Positions 1 through 7,641 are shown, counted from the first letter of the stretch. The stretch: 42,828 nt of DNA from Candidatus Woesearchaeota archaeon (GCA_018302985.1 JAGVZA010000017.1:1-42828), one strand, 5' to 3'. Made by a program: numbers and translations. The notes: generated from the letters alone by a model not told the origin.

Positions 1-287
1 CTGACGGGTACTCCTGCGAACATACATTTTTTAGGATGGATTCTTTTTTCTGCGATTCCTTTTAGCACCACTAGACATCCAGCAGACTTTGCAAATATAA
101 AATCTTCTTTAACTACTACCTGTTCTAGTTTTTTTACTTCTGCTTCTATATCTATTGTTTCTTCACCAGTTTTCCAATGCTCATAGTAGATGACTTCTGT
201 AGTGCACTCTTTTTTCAGTGTTTTTTCTATTTCTTCTATCCATACCTTGTTTTCCTTGCTATTGCCTGGAAGCAGGATTACTTTCAT
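1..287 (-). CDS. Alpha/beta-hydrolase-like protein, 3' end cut by window edge
   Basis: Reading the minus strand from the ATG at 287 gives an open frame of 95 codons that runs off the window. The protein starts MKVILLPGNSKENKVWIEEI. The early hydrophobic strand followed by PGNS and, near residue 70, an AKSAG segment looks like the start and the nucleophile elbow (x-x-S-x-G) of a small alpha/beta hydrolase of the RBBP9/YdeN type. The first elbow glycine is replaced by Ala. An AATATAAGG element at 318-310 lies about 27 nt from the ATG, the usual spacing for a leaderless archaeal transcript. The gene is divergent from the Lon-like gene. The catalytic Asp and His would lie outside the window, so family assignment is tentative. 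Confidence 0.6.
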   Translation of the reverse strand, partial: MKVILLPGNSKENKVWIEEIEKTLKKECTTEVIYYEHWKTGEETIDIEAEVKKLEQVVVKEDFIFAKSAGCLVVLKGIAEKRIHPKKCMFAGVPV

Positions 288-354
288 ACTTCTTTTTTCC
301 TTTATGGACCTTATATTATTTGTGCTTTTCAAGTAACGAAGAAAAGACGACATG

Positions 355-363
355 TTTTTATAG
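355..363 (+). promoter_or_regulatory. TATA box of the Lon-like operon
   Basis: TTTTTATAG centred about 28 nt before the ATG at 387. The same 9-mer stands in the same position before the KaiC operon (36086) and the thioredoxin-like gene (39488), and upstream of the pilin operon (25138). It implies a leaderless or nearly leaderless transcript. Confidence 0.65.
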
Positions 364-386
364 CTTAGAAACTGAATTTCCTATGT

Positions 387-1118
387 ATGCAGAAGAAGAT
401 CTTTTTCGCTGGCCTTTTATTGGTGATCATTGGAGTTTCTTTAGGTAGTTTGCTTACTGTTGTTTTCCAATCTTCTAATGGAGAACCTTTGCAACGCTTA
501 GATGCAGACTATGAACACGTAGTGCAAGCACAATTTGTAGCTGTTGACGAACAAGGCAATGGTGTTGTTTCAGATCTGGAGACTGAAGTAAGACAAGGAC
601 AAGGATTAGTGCTAGTGAACGTGAATAATGTTCTGGCAGATGTGACTACGCAATATAGCGCAAGACTAGCAAGCATTGTTGCAAGCAATTATACTCACAT
701 TGACACTTCTACTTTGGATATCATTTATAATTTGAAATCAGAAGCTGGAGTGGTTGCTGGACAAAGTGCTGGATCTATCATGGCTGTTTCTACGATTGCA
801 GCATTACAAGGCAAAAATTTGCGTTCTGATGTTATTATTACTGGATCTATTTCTGCTGATGGTGCTGTAGTGAATGCCGGAGGACTGCGAGCAAAAGCTG
901 CTGCTGCAAAAGAAGGAGATGCAACTTTATTTTTAGTTCCTAAAGGCAGTGGAAGCAGTGTAGTAAACATGACACGTGTAGAAAGATGCACTACTTATAA
1001 TGGACAAGACTATTGCTCTGTTACTTATCCTGGTCAAATAGTAAGTATTGGGGAAGATATTGGCATTACAGTTGTTGAAGTGGAAACTGTTGCTGAAGCT
1101 ATGGAGTATTTCTTATGA
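387..1118 (+). CDS. Membrane-anchored Lon-type (S16) serine protease domain protein
   Basis: A 243-aa protein with one N-terminal membrane segment (residues 5-27) followed by a Lon-like proteolytic domain on the outside. Residues 124-130 (AGQSAGS) match the Lon nucleophile motif, making Ser127 the nucleophile. GGLRAK (165-170) supplies the general-base Lys170, so the S16 Ser-Lys dyad is complete. No AAA+ ATPase domain is present, as in the archaeal family once called predicted S18/COG1750 proteases. The ATG at 387 is preferred because it follows a TATA box by 28 nt; an ATG at 383 is in another frame. The stop overlaps the next start by 4 nt (ATGA), so translation is coupled to the DUF151 gene. 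Substrate and energy source are unknown. Confidence 0.82.
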   Translation: MQKKIFFAGLLLVIIGVSLGSLLTVVFQSSNGEPLQRLDADYEHVVQAQFVAVDEQGNGVVSDLETEVRQGQGLVLVNVNNVLADVTTQYSARLASIVASNYTHIDTSTLDIIYNLKSEAGVVAGQSAGSIMAVSTIAALQGKNLRSDVIITGSISADGAVVNAGGLRAKAAAAKEGDATLFLVPKGSGSSVVNMTRVERCTTYNGQDYCSVTYPGQIVSIGEDIGITVVEVETVAEAMEYFL

Positions 1119-1702
1119 TCTTTTGGTGGCAAGTTGGACTCTGGTGGAGATCACATTGGGGTAAAGTACTTCTTTCTGTATTCCTGTTTGTTGCTGGATT
1201 TTCTGCTATTTATTTTTTCCAAGATTCTCTTACTGGGCTTTTTGTTAGAACTCCTACAGATTCTTTGACTACTCCTCTACTTTCTTTAGGCGATCCTTTT
1301 GACTTAACAGATTATACCCAAGTTGAAGTGGATGTTCTTGCTGAAGGAGTACTGTTCAAAAAAGACTGCAAAGGTATTTGGCTAGCCATGCCTTATGAAA
1401 AAACTTATTCTATAAAACGCGGAGAAGTGGGGGCTTTTGATGTTAGACCTACACAACATGATATACTCTTTGATATTTTAACTAATTATAAAATAACTAT
1501 GCACTATGCAAGGATCGAACGCATACAACATGATTTTTTTTATGCAACAGTTTTACTGGAAGACAATGATAAACTTTTACAACTAGATACAAGACCTAGT
1601 GATGCTTTGGCTTTAGCAAAACGTCTCAAAGTGCCAGTGTATATGTCTTCAAAACTCCTTCAACAACAAGGAAGAGATATTTGCAATGACCAACGTGCTT
1701 AA
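1115..1702 (+). CDS. Membrane-anchored bifunctional nuclease (DUF151/BFN) domain protein
   Basis: A 195-aa protein with an N-terminal membrane segment (about residues 18-36) and a C-terminal DUF151 domain. Diagnostic parts are the segment around HDILFDIL, the strand-rich middle, and the signature DTRPSDALALAKRLKVPVY near residues 158-176. DUF151 proteins include plant and bacterial bifunctional nucleases, but biochemical evidence for the archaeal members is thin. The domain normally is soluble, so the membrane anchor is a variation. The gene overlaps the Lon-like gene by 4 nt and the next gene by 17 nt, which points to one operon. With the upstream protein also anchored, both domains may act at the same face of the membrane; this is inference. 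Confidence 0.82.
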   Translation: MIFWWQVGLWWRSHWGKVLLSVFLFVAGFSAIYFFQDSLTGLFVRTPTDSLTTPLLSLGDPFDLTDYTQVEVDVLAEGVLFKKDCKGIWLAMPYEKTYSIKRGEVGAFDVRPTQHDILFDILTNYKITMHYARIERIQHDFFYATVLLEDNDKLLQLDTRPSDALALAKRLKVPVYMSSKLLQQQGRDICNDQRA

Positions 1703-2102
1703 CTTAGATGTTTTGCTTAAGGATTATCCTTTTGGAACTGGACAACATTGTCCAATTCTTTCTAAACTCTTTTGGCAGTATATTCGAACTGAACATCCAG
1801 ACTTTCTTCGTCACTCTGAAAGATCTCTTTTTTTACCTGTAGCTCAATCACTACCTTGGTCACGTATTCAAAGATATGCTGCGGATGCACTCTTTCGTAC
1901 TATTCTTCTTACCAGGCTTAATGAAGTCGCGAGCAATGGTATTACTTGTGATGTTAGAACGTATGCATTACCTCAAGAGCAACAACCCTCTCAAAAGAAG
2001 AAAGGTACTTTAGGTCATCTTGTCTTTGAAACTGCTTACGATGCTACTGCAAAACCTTTGGCAGAATTAGGATTTGACAAAATGGTGTGGCCAAGATTTT
2101 AA
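1686..2102 (+). CDS. Unknown protein, third gene of the Lon-like/DUF151 operon
   Basis: A 138-aa soluble protein with no family I recognise. It has no signal peptide or membrane segment, an aromatic- and arginine-rich middle (PWSRIQRYAADALFR), and a glutamine/lysine-rich loop (EEQ...QPSQKKKG) before the last 35 residues. It starts within the DUF151 gene (17-nt overlap), so it is probably co-translated. Its last 59 nt overlap the 3' end of the convergent metallo-beta-lactamase gene, which is unusual. The overlap could mean that the true C-terminus is shorter in one of the two genes. Coding is supported by the operon position and by the lack of any alternative frame. Confidence 0.6.
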   Translation: MTNVLNLDVLLKDYPFGTGQHCPILSKLFWQYIRTEHPDFLRHSERSLFLPVAQSLPWSRIQRYAADALFRTILLTRLNEVASNGITCDVRTYALPQEQQPSQKKKGTLGHLVFETAYDATAKPLAELGFDKMVWPRF

Positions 2103-2715
2103 ACTTCTCTGCATCTGTATCATTTCCTACAACAGCAGCATAATGCATAGGAATAGCAATTTTTGGTTTAATAATCTTGACTGCCTGCACAGCTTCTTCA
2201 GGAGTCATGACATAAGTTCCTGAAACTGGCAATAAAGCAATATCAATATTCTTGAGCTGTTGCATTTCTGGAATACAATCTGTGTCGCCAGCATGATAAA
2301 TTCTTTTTCCATTTACTGTGATGATGAAACCTACACGACCATCTTGCTTGGGATGAAAAGGCATATTGGGCGCTCGAAATTTATTAATATTATATGCTGG
2401 AATAGTTTCTATAGTTATTCCTTGGACTTCTTTTTTCTGGAAGGGTTCTATTAAGACTACACTACTAATTTTCTCTGCAATTCTTGACAAAGTACTTTGA
2501 CATTCTGGAATAGTTACTATAGTAGTACCTTGCTTGAGGAGCTTTTCTATATCTTTGAGACTTAAATGATCAGCGTGCTCATGAGTTATGAGAATAAGAT
2601 CTGCTTGCTCTTGAAGTTCAATTTGGTAGGGATCAAAATAAATTATTTTATTCTGCGCTTTGATTTTAAAGCAATCATGATTTAAACGTTCAATGTTTAT
2701 TCCTTCAATATCCAT
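2044..2715 (-). CDS. UlaG-like metallo-beta-lactamase-fold hydrolase
   Basis: A 223-aa single-domain MBL-fold protein of the COG2220 (UlaG-like) type. The zinc-binding motif HEHADH is at residues 45-50. A second set of ligands follows as HAGDTD (Asp144) and MHY (His191). The family hydrolyses lactones or phosphodiesters, but the substrate cannot be read from the sequence. The ATG at 2715 is 25 nt from a GTTTTAAATAG element (2744-2734), so the gene has its own leaderless promoter inside the 3' end of the methyltransferase gene. Its 3' end overlaps a convergent gene by 59 nt. Confidence 0.88.
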   Translation of the reverse strand: MDIEGINIERLNHDCFKIKAQNKIIYFDPYQIELQEQADLILITHEHADHLSLKDIEKLLKQGTTIVTIPECQSTLSRIAEKISSVVLIEPFQKKEVQGITIETIPAYNINKFRAPNMPFHPKQDGRVGFIITVNGKRIYHAGDTDCIPEMQQLKNIDIALLPVSGTYVMTPEEAVQAVKIIKPKIAIPMHYAAVVGNDTDAEKFKILATPFCQILILPKVLQ

Positions 2716-2738
2716 TTTGAAAAGTAATTATTTCCTAT

Positions 2739-3332
2739 TTAAAACAGTTGCGCTCTTGGTTTTAGTGTCCAATACTTGAGCATTGCAGGTGGTTCATGGG
2801 GTACAGGAATGCCAAATGTTTGTTGCTCTACTATTTCGAAATCTTGTTGTATCTTTAAATAATAAGCTCCATGTTGTAACAACCTAATTTTATGTATATA
2901 TACGTCAGAATCGAATAATGGATTGTCTTTTCTTAATTTTTTGGATTTCCAGTTCTCATTATCATCTGCTACTTCTAAGATTGATACTAGACCATTTGCT
3001 TTTAGAACTCTCTTTGCTTCTTGTAAGGCTTGCCAATGATTTTCCATTAAATGCCACGACATGGAAAACAAGAGTAGATCAAATGTTCTGTTTGCGAAGG
3101 GCATTTCTTCTCCTCTTCCACAAACAAATTTTCTATTTTTTTGAGCATTTACTACCTCTTTTTCTAAGTTCAAATCAAGGCCTATATACTCTGCGATATA
3201 AGGGTTTAATTGTAAGCCTATTGCTCCCTTCCCACAACCTATGTCTAATATGTATGCCTCTGCTAACATGTGAGTTTTAGACCATTTTTCCATTAAGAAT
3301 GTACAAATTGATCCTGGTTTATGTTTATTCAT
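2739..3332 (-). CDS. Class I SAM-dependent methyltransferase
   Basis: A 197-aa protein. Motif I (ILDIGCGKG, residues 28-36) binds S-adenosylmethionine, an acidic strand end (YIGLDLN) follows, and then RGEEMPFANRTFDLLLFSMSWHLM with the usual motif IV region. The overall pattern is the Methyltransf_11/UbiE-like fold. The acceptor is unknown. A GTATATAC element at 3362-3353 lies about 25 nt upstream of the ATG. The gene ends only 23 nt before the start of the UlaG-like gene, which nevertheless has its own TATA box. Confidence 0.87.
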   Translation of the reverse strand: MNKHKPGSICTFLMEKWSKTHMLAEAYILDIGCGKGAIGLQLNPYIAEYIGLDLNLEKEVVNAQKNRKFVCGRGEEMPFANRTFDLLLFSMSWHLMENHWQALQEAKRVLKANGLVSILEVADDNENWKSKKLRKDNPLFDSDVYIHKIRLLQHGAYYLKIQQDFEIVEQQTFGIPVPHEPPAMLKYWTLKPRAQLF

Positions 3333-3380
3333 TTTTGTAACCTCTATTTTCTAGTATATACTTACTTCTTTGAACAAATA

Positions 3381-3388
3381 TTTATAAA
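3381..3388 (+). promoter_or_regulatory. TATA box for the 161-aa unknown gene
   Basis: TTTATAAA centred 25 nt before the ATG at 3410. This spacing decides the start: the TTG at 3404, two codons earlier in the same frame, would lie upstream of the expected transcript start. Confidence 0.6.
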
Positions 3389-3409
3389 GCTATCTTTTGT
3401 ACCTTGTCT

Positions 3410-3895
3410 ATGGACATCAAAGATTTACCAAAAGCATACGAAGCCTTGCAAAAGAAGTATACTCTTCCTGCTTACCATGACTTGAACAATGAATTCGAAC
3501 TCCTCTATATCTCAGCTTCTTTAGTTTCTTTGGATTTTCCTTTACGATTTATTCGACGTCGCATGGCAGATCGCATTGGTAATGCAGTCAATTATCTTCA
3601 AGCTTTATTACAACCTAATCCTGGATCTTTAGTCCTTATGCGAGAAAGCTCTTTTTTTTCCAGCGATGAGAAACTCAAGATAGGAGACCTCTTACAACAA
3701 ATGATTGCTTTGGAACGAACCTCTTTTGTTTTGGACTTGCAAGGCGATGAAAAACAAGATGCACATTATATTCATGAAACTTTCAAACAATGGATTTCTT
3801 TGAAGAAAATCTACGCAACTTTTATAGCACGCTTACCCGAACACTGGAAACAGCAGGAAGAAAAGAAACCTACTAAGAATCCTTACGTTGGTTAG
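3410..3895 (+). CDS. Unknown helical cytoplasmic protein
   Basis: A 161-aa protein with no recognised domain. It is predicted mostly helical, with an arginine cluster (RFIRRRMADRIGN) near residues 44-56 and a lysine-rich tail (EEKKPTKNPYVG). No signal peptide or membrane segment is seen. The ATG at 3410 is chosen because a TTTATAAA box lies 25 nt upstream. The gene stands alone, with its own promoter, and the next gene also has its own TATA box. Confidence 0.6.
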   Translation: MDIKDLPKAYEALQKKYTLPAYHDLNNEFELLYISASLVSLDFPLRFIRRRMADRIGNAVNYLQALLQPNPGSLVLMRESSFFSSDEKLKIGDLLQQMIALERTSFVLDLQGDEKQDAHYIHETFKQWISLKKIYATFIARLPEHWKQQEEKKPTKNPYVG

Positions 3896-3913
3896 AAACT
3901 TAGAAAAGCAAAG

Positions 3914-3922
3914 CTTTAAAAG
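3914..3922 (+). promoter_or_regulatory. TATA box for the four-TM membrane protein
   Basis: CTTTAAAAG centred 26 nt before the ATG at 3944, consistent with a leaderless transcript. Confidence 0.55.
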
Positions 3923-3943
3923 ATTCATTCCCATAACACCCCT

Positions 3944-4501
3944 ATGAAAGTCAAAGAAGTAGCCATGGTTGTTGCTCTAGCACTCCTCTCTGCTTTTTTT
4001 GTTGGACTTTTAGTTGATGCTTTATATGTAGAGCCTAAGTATGAAGACTTCTGCAAGCAATCCGCACGTCCTTATCCTGAAAAAGCTTATCCTCTGTATC
4101 CAGAACAATGCAAACCTTATAACTTAACTGTACAAGAACGAACACTCATAGACCAATGTTTTGACAGCAAAGGTATGCCTGACTACAATCTTGATGACAA
4201 AGGATGCCAGACTAGCTTTAAGGAATGCAACTATTGTCAACGAGACTTTGACCAAACTTTACAAAAATACAATAGAAATGTTTTCTACATAGTTACGCCT
4301 TTAGGTTTAATAGCTATTATTCTTGGCTTGTTTATAGGCTTAGAAGTTGTTGGCTCAGGAATGATGTTTGGTGGTATTTTATTGATGGCATACGGCACTA
4401 TGAGATACTTCTCCAATATGAGCAAATTGATGCGTGTTCTTGTGATCGGCATTGAATTAGTGTTGTTGATAATCATTAGTATCAAGAAGTTACGAAAATA
4501 A
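3944..4501 (+). CDS. Unknown membrane protein with cysteine-bearing outer loop
   Basis: A 185-aa protein with four predicted membrane segments: one at residues 7-27 and three packed in the C-terminal half (about 118-180). Between them is a hydrophilic loop of about 85 residues with several cysteines, including a CNYC pair. These probably face the outside and could form disulfides. The short lysine/arginine tail fits a cytoplasmic C-terminus. No family is recognised. The stop codon overlaps the left copy of the 11-bp repeat that flanks the RhuM region. Confidence 0.65.
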   Translation: MKVKEVAMVVALALLSAFFVGLLVDALYVEPKYEDFCKQSARPYPEKAYPLYPEQCKPYNLTVQERTLIDQCFDSKGMPDYNLDDKGCQTSFKECNYCQRDFDQTLQKYNRNVFYIVTPLGLIAIILGLFIGLEVVGSGMMFGGILLMAYGTMRYFSNMSKLMRVLVIGIELVLLIIISIKKLRK

Positions 4502-4635
4502 GTAGCAATATTTGGTTAAATATGTTTTTTCCGATAGTATGTGCCATTTTTGCACTAACTGAGGCTTCATCTAATTCCTTGCTCTCAAGTATTAATTCAT
4601 ACAACTTATAGACTAGCCGATCAATCTCTTTTTTT
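4482..4635 (-). other. Candidate -1 frame extension of RhuM (A AAA AAG slip site)
   Basis: On the minus strand the RhuM frame reads GAA AAA AAG AGA and stops 5 codons later. The seven A bases (4635-4629) followed by G form the heptamer A AAA AAG in the zero frame, the classic -1 slippery sequence known from dnaX. Slipping back one base continues as GAG ATT GAT CGG and stays open for about 48 codons to a TGA at 4484-4482. The translated segment EIDRLVYKLYEL resembles the conserved tail of many restriction-specificity and RhuM-like proteins, so it looks like real coding sequence. A missing A in the assembly would give the same picture. Confidence 0.55.
4499..4509 (+). repeat. Left copy of 11-bp direct repeat flanking the RhuM region
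   Basis: TAAGTAGCAAT occurs here and again at 5854-5864 in the same orientation. After it both copies continue with ATTT, separated by a 2-nt insertion (CT) in the right copy. The two copies bracket the RhuM gene and its promoter and could be a target duplication or excision scar. Confidence 0.45.
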
Positions 4636-5680
4636 CACTTTTCTTATCTTTGTCGACATCCAATAAATTTTTTGATTTCTGCATTAATTTATCAAAATCG
4701 GATTCAAATAATCTGTCTTGGACTATTCTATATCTTTCAAATTCACTTTCTGCAAATTCTTTTGCAATTCTCATTGTTATTTTACCAGCATTTTTTAATA
4801 TTTCTCTCTCATCAAATTCTAAGAATAAATCAAGCCTTTTTGACCAATCTTCCATAGTCATAGGTATTCTTCTTTTTGCTCGTTCTTCTGCTAAATCAAG
4901 ATACGCGCTTACTATTCTTCCTAAGGATTCTAGTTCTTCTTTTGTTAAGTAATTTTTAGCAATAGACACGTCTGTCTTTATAATCTTACCTTCAGGAGAA
5001 CTTTTCCATGATGTTAAACCCATATGCTCCTTTTTGCTATCTGCTCTTTCCCTAATCAATTCAGGGGCTGTGTGCTTATGAATCGCATAATGCAGTTTGT
5101 TTTGAACTTTCGCGAAGAATTCTTTCGTCGCTTCTGCGTTTTTATCGTAATCTAAGCTTGTCGTGTAAATATCAGTAATTTTCTGGTAGAAATTTCTTTC
5201 ACTTAACCGTATTTCCCTAATTTCAGCTAAAAGTTCATCAAAATAATTTTGATTTAAGAAACTCCCATTCTCTAATCTTTTTTTGTCTAAAACATACCCC
5301 TTTATTGCAAATTGTTTTAAAACTTTAGTCGCCCATATCCTAAACTGCGTGGCTCTTTGTGAATTTACCCTATATCCAACAGAAATTATCGCGTCTAAAT
5401 TGTAGAAGTCTACATCTCTTTCTATGTCTCTATTTCCTTCTGTTTGAACTTGTCGAAAATTCCGACATGTTGCGTTTTTATCTAATTCTCCCTCTGCATA
5501 AATGGTATTCAAATGTTCAGTTATGGTACTTCTGCCTTTATCAAATAATCTCGCGATCATCTTCTGAGAGAGCCAAACAGTTTCATCCGCATATTTTACC
5601 TCAATAGATTCTTCTCCTGACTGGGCGCTAAATATCAAAAATTCAGCGGTGCTGTTCTTGATTGTCAAGTCTTTTGTCAT
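4613..5680 (-). CDS. RhuM family protein, C-terminus apparently continued in the -1 frame
   Basis: A 355-aa protein of the Virulence_RhuM family (PF13310). It shows the family's N-terminal winged-helix-like region (VWLSQKMIARLFDKGRSTITEHLN, about residues 31-56), then the FYNLDAIISVGYRVNS block near residue 92, and the RIWATKVLKQFAIKGYVLDKKRL block. RhuM was named from a Salmonella pathogenicity island. The function is unknown, and the family is scattered across bacteria and archaea as an accessory gene often next to mobile DNA. The frame ends at an A7-G run after which the -1 frame carries a plausible tail. A GTTTAAAAAA box at 5720-5711 gives a short leader. The gene is probably acquired: it stands alone and is flanked by an 11-bp direct repeat. 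Confidence 0.85.
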   Translation of the reverse strand: MTKDLTIKNSTAEFLIFSAQSGEESIEVKYADETVWLSQKMIARLFDKGRSTITEHLNTIYAEGELDKNATCRNFRQVQTEGNRDIERDVDFYNLDAIISVGYRVNSQRATQFRIWATKVLKQFAIKGYVLDKKRLENGSFLNQNYFDELLAEIREIRLSERNFYQKITDIYTTSLDYDKNAEATKEFFAKVQNKLHYAIHKHTAPELIRERADSKKEHMGLTSWKSSPEGKIIKTDVSIAKNYLTKEELESLGRIVSAYLDLAEERAKRRIPMTMEDWSKRLDLFLEFDEREILKNAGKITMRIAKEFAESEFERYRIVQDRLFESDFDKLMQKSKNLLDVDKDKKSEKKRLIG

Positions 5681-5853
5681 TTTACAACAAACCCCTTATT
5701 TTGTTGACCTTTTTTTAAACTCATTAATTCTCTGAGGTTGTTAAGGCTTTAAATAACTTCCTTGGGTGTTTGAGAAGTGCTCTGCCTATTAGTCTTTTGT
5801 TCTTGCTAAGATAATTTCAGGATTCTACAGGTCTAGTTTCGCACATCACCAAC

Positions 5854-5864
5854 TAAGTAGCAAT
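5854..5864 (+). repeat. Right copy of 11-bp direct repeat flanking the RhuM region
   Basis: TAAGTAGCAAT, identical to 4499-4509. It lies just upstream of the potassium channel promoter. The repeat-to-repeat distance is 1355 nt and encloses only RhuM. Confidence 0.45.
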
Positions 5865-5865
5865 C

Positions 5866-5873
5866 TATTTAAG
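5866..5873 (+). promoter_or_regulatory. TATA box of the potassium channel gene
   Basis: TATTTAAG centred 26 nt before the ATG at 5896. Confidence 0.55.
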
Positions 5874-5895
5874 CAAGTTCTGTACACGTCTTTTT

Positions 5896-6753
5896 ATGGA
5901 TACGTTTGGGAAAAAGTTAATGCGTCTTATTGATCGAGCCAGCTTTAAGGAACTCTTACTCTTTTGGCTCCTCTTCATGTTTTTACTAGGTTTATTTTAT
6001 TTTATTCTGACTTTTTTTGGCGATGTTATTCTCTATAGAGGAAAGGTAGTAGAACCAGGTCTTAATGGCTTTTTAATTACTCAATATTTTAGCTTTATCA
6101 CTTCTATTTCTGCATCCCAAGGCTATGGGGATGTCTTTCCTTTAGGAATAGCACGATTTTTTGCAGTTTTGGAAGCTATTACAGGACTCTTGCTCTTTGG
6201 TATGCTGATTGCTAAATTAGTTTCTATCAAACAAGAAGTTATTCTTGATGAGGTTTATTCTATTTCCCATGATGAAAAATTAAGCCGTGTACGCTCCACG
6301 ATTAATCAATATACCTTAGATATTAACAAATTAATGGATAAAGTGCATCAGGGATTAATTACTAAACGCAGCGTCAAAGAAACTTGGGTTCATTTCTACT
6401 CCTTATCGAAAGCGTTGCAAGACTTGAATCAATTGATTTTTAATCCGAAGAGAGAATTTTCAGAATATGTCAAAACACTGGATTTTAACCAACTGGATTT
6501 ATTAATTGTTGGCATGACTTCTGCTTTACAGAAAACAGTGCAATTTTTTGAGCTTGTTGACCAAAGAAAGCTGGAAGTGGATAGAGAACATGTAGCAGAG
6601 ACCTTATCTGCCATCTATAGCACTATGAAGCTATTTGTAGATCATTATATCCTTTTACCCGAACTTAAACATCAATTAAGTGATCTTAAACTGCTTTTAG
6701 ACTCTACCAAAAACCTTTTAAATAAGTATATAGGATATAAAAAGTATATATAG
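5896..6753 (+). CDS. Two-TM potassium channel pore protein
   Basis: A 285-aa protein with TM1 (about 19-42), a pore loop, and TM2 (about 86-109), the Ion_trans_2 layout. The selectivity filter reads SQGYGD (residues 74-79), carrying the GYGD core of potassium channels with the usual T-V replaced by S-Q. The C-terminal 170 residues are cytoplasmic and mainly helical, with no RCK/TrkA-N Rossmann motif (no GxGxxG). Gating must therefore differ from MthK-type channels. An earlier filter change of this sort can alter selectivity; that is inference. The gene is monocistronic, with its own TATA box, and its stop overlaps the TATA box of the following lipoprotein gene. Confidence 0.82.
   Translation: MDTFGKKLMRLIDRASFKELLLFWLLFMFLLGLFYFILTFFGDVILYRGKVVEPGLNGFLITQYFSFITSISASQGYGDVFPLGIARFFAVLEAITGLLLFGMLIAKLVSIKQEVILDEVYSISHDEKLSRVRSTINQYTLDINKLMDKVHQGLITKRSVKETWVHFYSLSKALQDLNQLIFNPKREFSEYVKTLDFNQLDLLIVGMTSALQKTVQFFELVDQRKLEVDREHVAETLSAIYSTMKLFVDHYILLPELKHQLSDLKLLLDSTKNLLNKYIGYKKYI
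6745..6753 (+). promoter_or_regulatory. TATA box of the lipoprotein gene
   Basis: TATATATAG overlaps the stop codon of the channel gene. Initiation would fall near 6771-6778, leaving a leader of about 20-25 nt before the codon at 6799. Confidence 0.45.
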
Positions 6754-6819
6754 AGATAACACAGACAGTGTTCAACTCTTCACACGAAGGGACCTTTTAC
6801 GAAACACACACTACATATT

Positions 6820-7641
6820 TTGGGGTTGAGTACTTTAGGATTACTAACGGCTTGTCAGCCAGCGGAGTATATGTCTCGTTCTTCTCCTTTTTATCCCGGA
6901 AGTTATTTAGATACGCCTGCAAGTTTATCTTCTGAGCCTTTTGATGGCTTTCAAAATACTTCTCCAAAGAAAACACAAGCCCTTCCTACTCTGCCCCTTG
7001 AAACACGAGTGCGCGAGGAAGAAAATACTCATGGACCAAATGCTCCTTGTATAGATTTTGTTCTACCTGCTGCTTCCGTTCAACCTTCTGATCCTGCTGA
7101 AGAGTATGGACCTCATCTTTTTGAAATGATTCAACCTTATCAACAAGATCCACAAGCTACTTCAACTTTAGTAAACAGATTTCCACGAAGCCATTATAGT
7201 CATAGCAAAATCTTAGGAGTTCCTTTTACTCTCTCTTCTCCAGGACGATCTTATTCTACTATTTCTACTTTTTCTTCTGATGCTCTTGAACAAAATTCAT
7301 GGATGGTTGAAGGGGGAAATACTGACTCTGAGCCCACTAAATATCCTTCTACTAGCAAAATTTGGAAAGTAGCACGCTATCTGCTCTTTCAAGGCGATGA
7401 TCCTGTCTCTAAAACTTATCGCAGCACCATGAGTACGCTAGCAAAAGCATCTGATACACCTGTTCAATTATTCTTAGGTCCAAAATCTGGATTAAAAGTT
7501 GATTTAGATTATAATAAAGCCCGCCTTACTTTACGTCTTCCTTTTTTTGAAACCATAGCTACAGAATTAGAATATGAACATGGTATTTTTGAAAATAAAG
7601 AAAATAGCGCACTTAAATTAACTATGGGCTTTAACTTTTAG
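6820..7641 (+). CDS. Lipoprotein of unknown function, start codon uncertain
   Basis: The frame open from 6820 (TTG) encodes 273 aa beginning with a lipobox (LLTAC) and a Ser/Pro-rich region. A TTG start leaves a signal peptide of only 11 residues without positive charge. Reading the same frame from 6799 gives T-K-H-T-L-H-I-L-G-L before the lipobox, a normal 18-residue lipoprotein leader, but the first codon is ACG. A GAAGGGA Shine-Dalgarno-like element stands 6 nt before it. So the real start may be ACG, or an ATG has mutated or been misread. The mature chain is low-complexity for about 130 residues and ends in alternating beta strands (GLKVDLDYNKARLTLRLPFF ... LTMGFNF). No family is recognised. 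Confidence 0.6.
   Translation: MGLSTLGLLTACQPAEYMSRSSPFYPGSYLDTPASLSSEPFDGFQNTSPKKTQALPTLPLETRVREEENTHGPNAPCIDFVLPAASVQPSDPAEEYGPHLFEMIQPYQQDPQATSTLVNRFPRSHYSHSKILGVPFTLSSPGRSYSTISTFSSDALEQNSWMVEGGNTDSEPTKYPSTSKIWKVARYLLFQGDDPVSKTYRSTMSTLAKASDTPVQLFLGPKSGLKVDLDYNKARLTLRLPFFETIATELEYEHGIFENKENSALKLTMGFNF

Noticed and set aside
7470-7641. Beta-strand-rich C-terminus ending in Phe, resembling an outer-membrane barrel end
   Set aside because: An archaeon of this type has no outer membrane with BAM; the pattern is short and may be chance.
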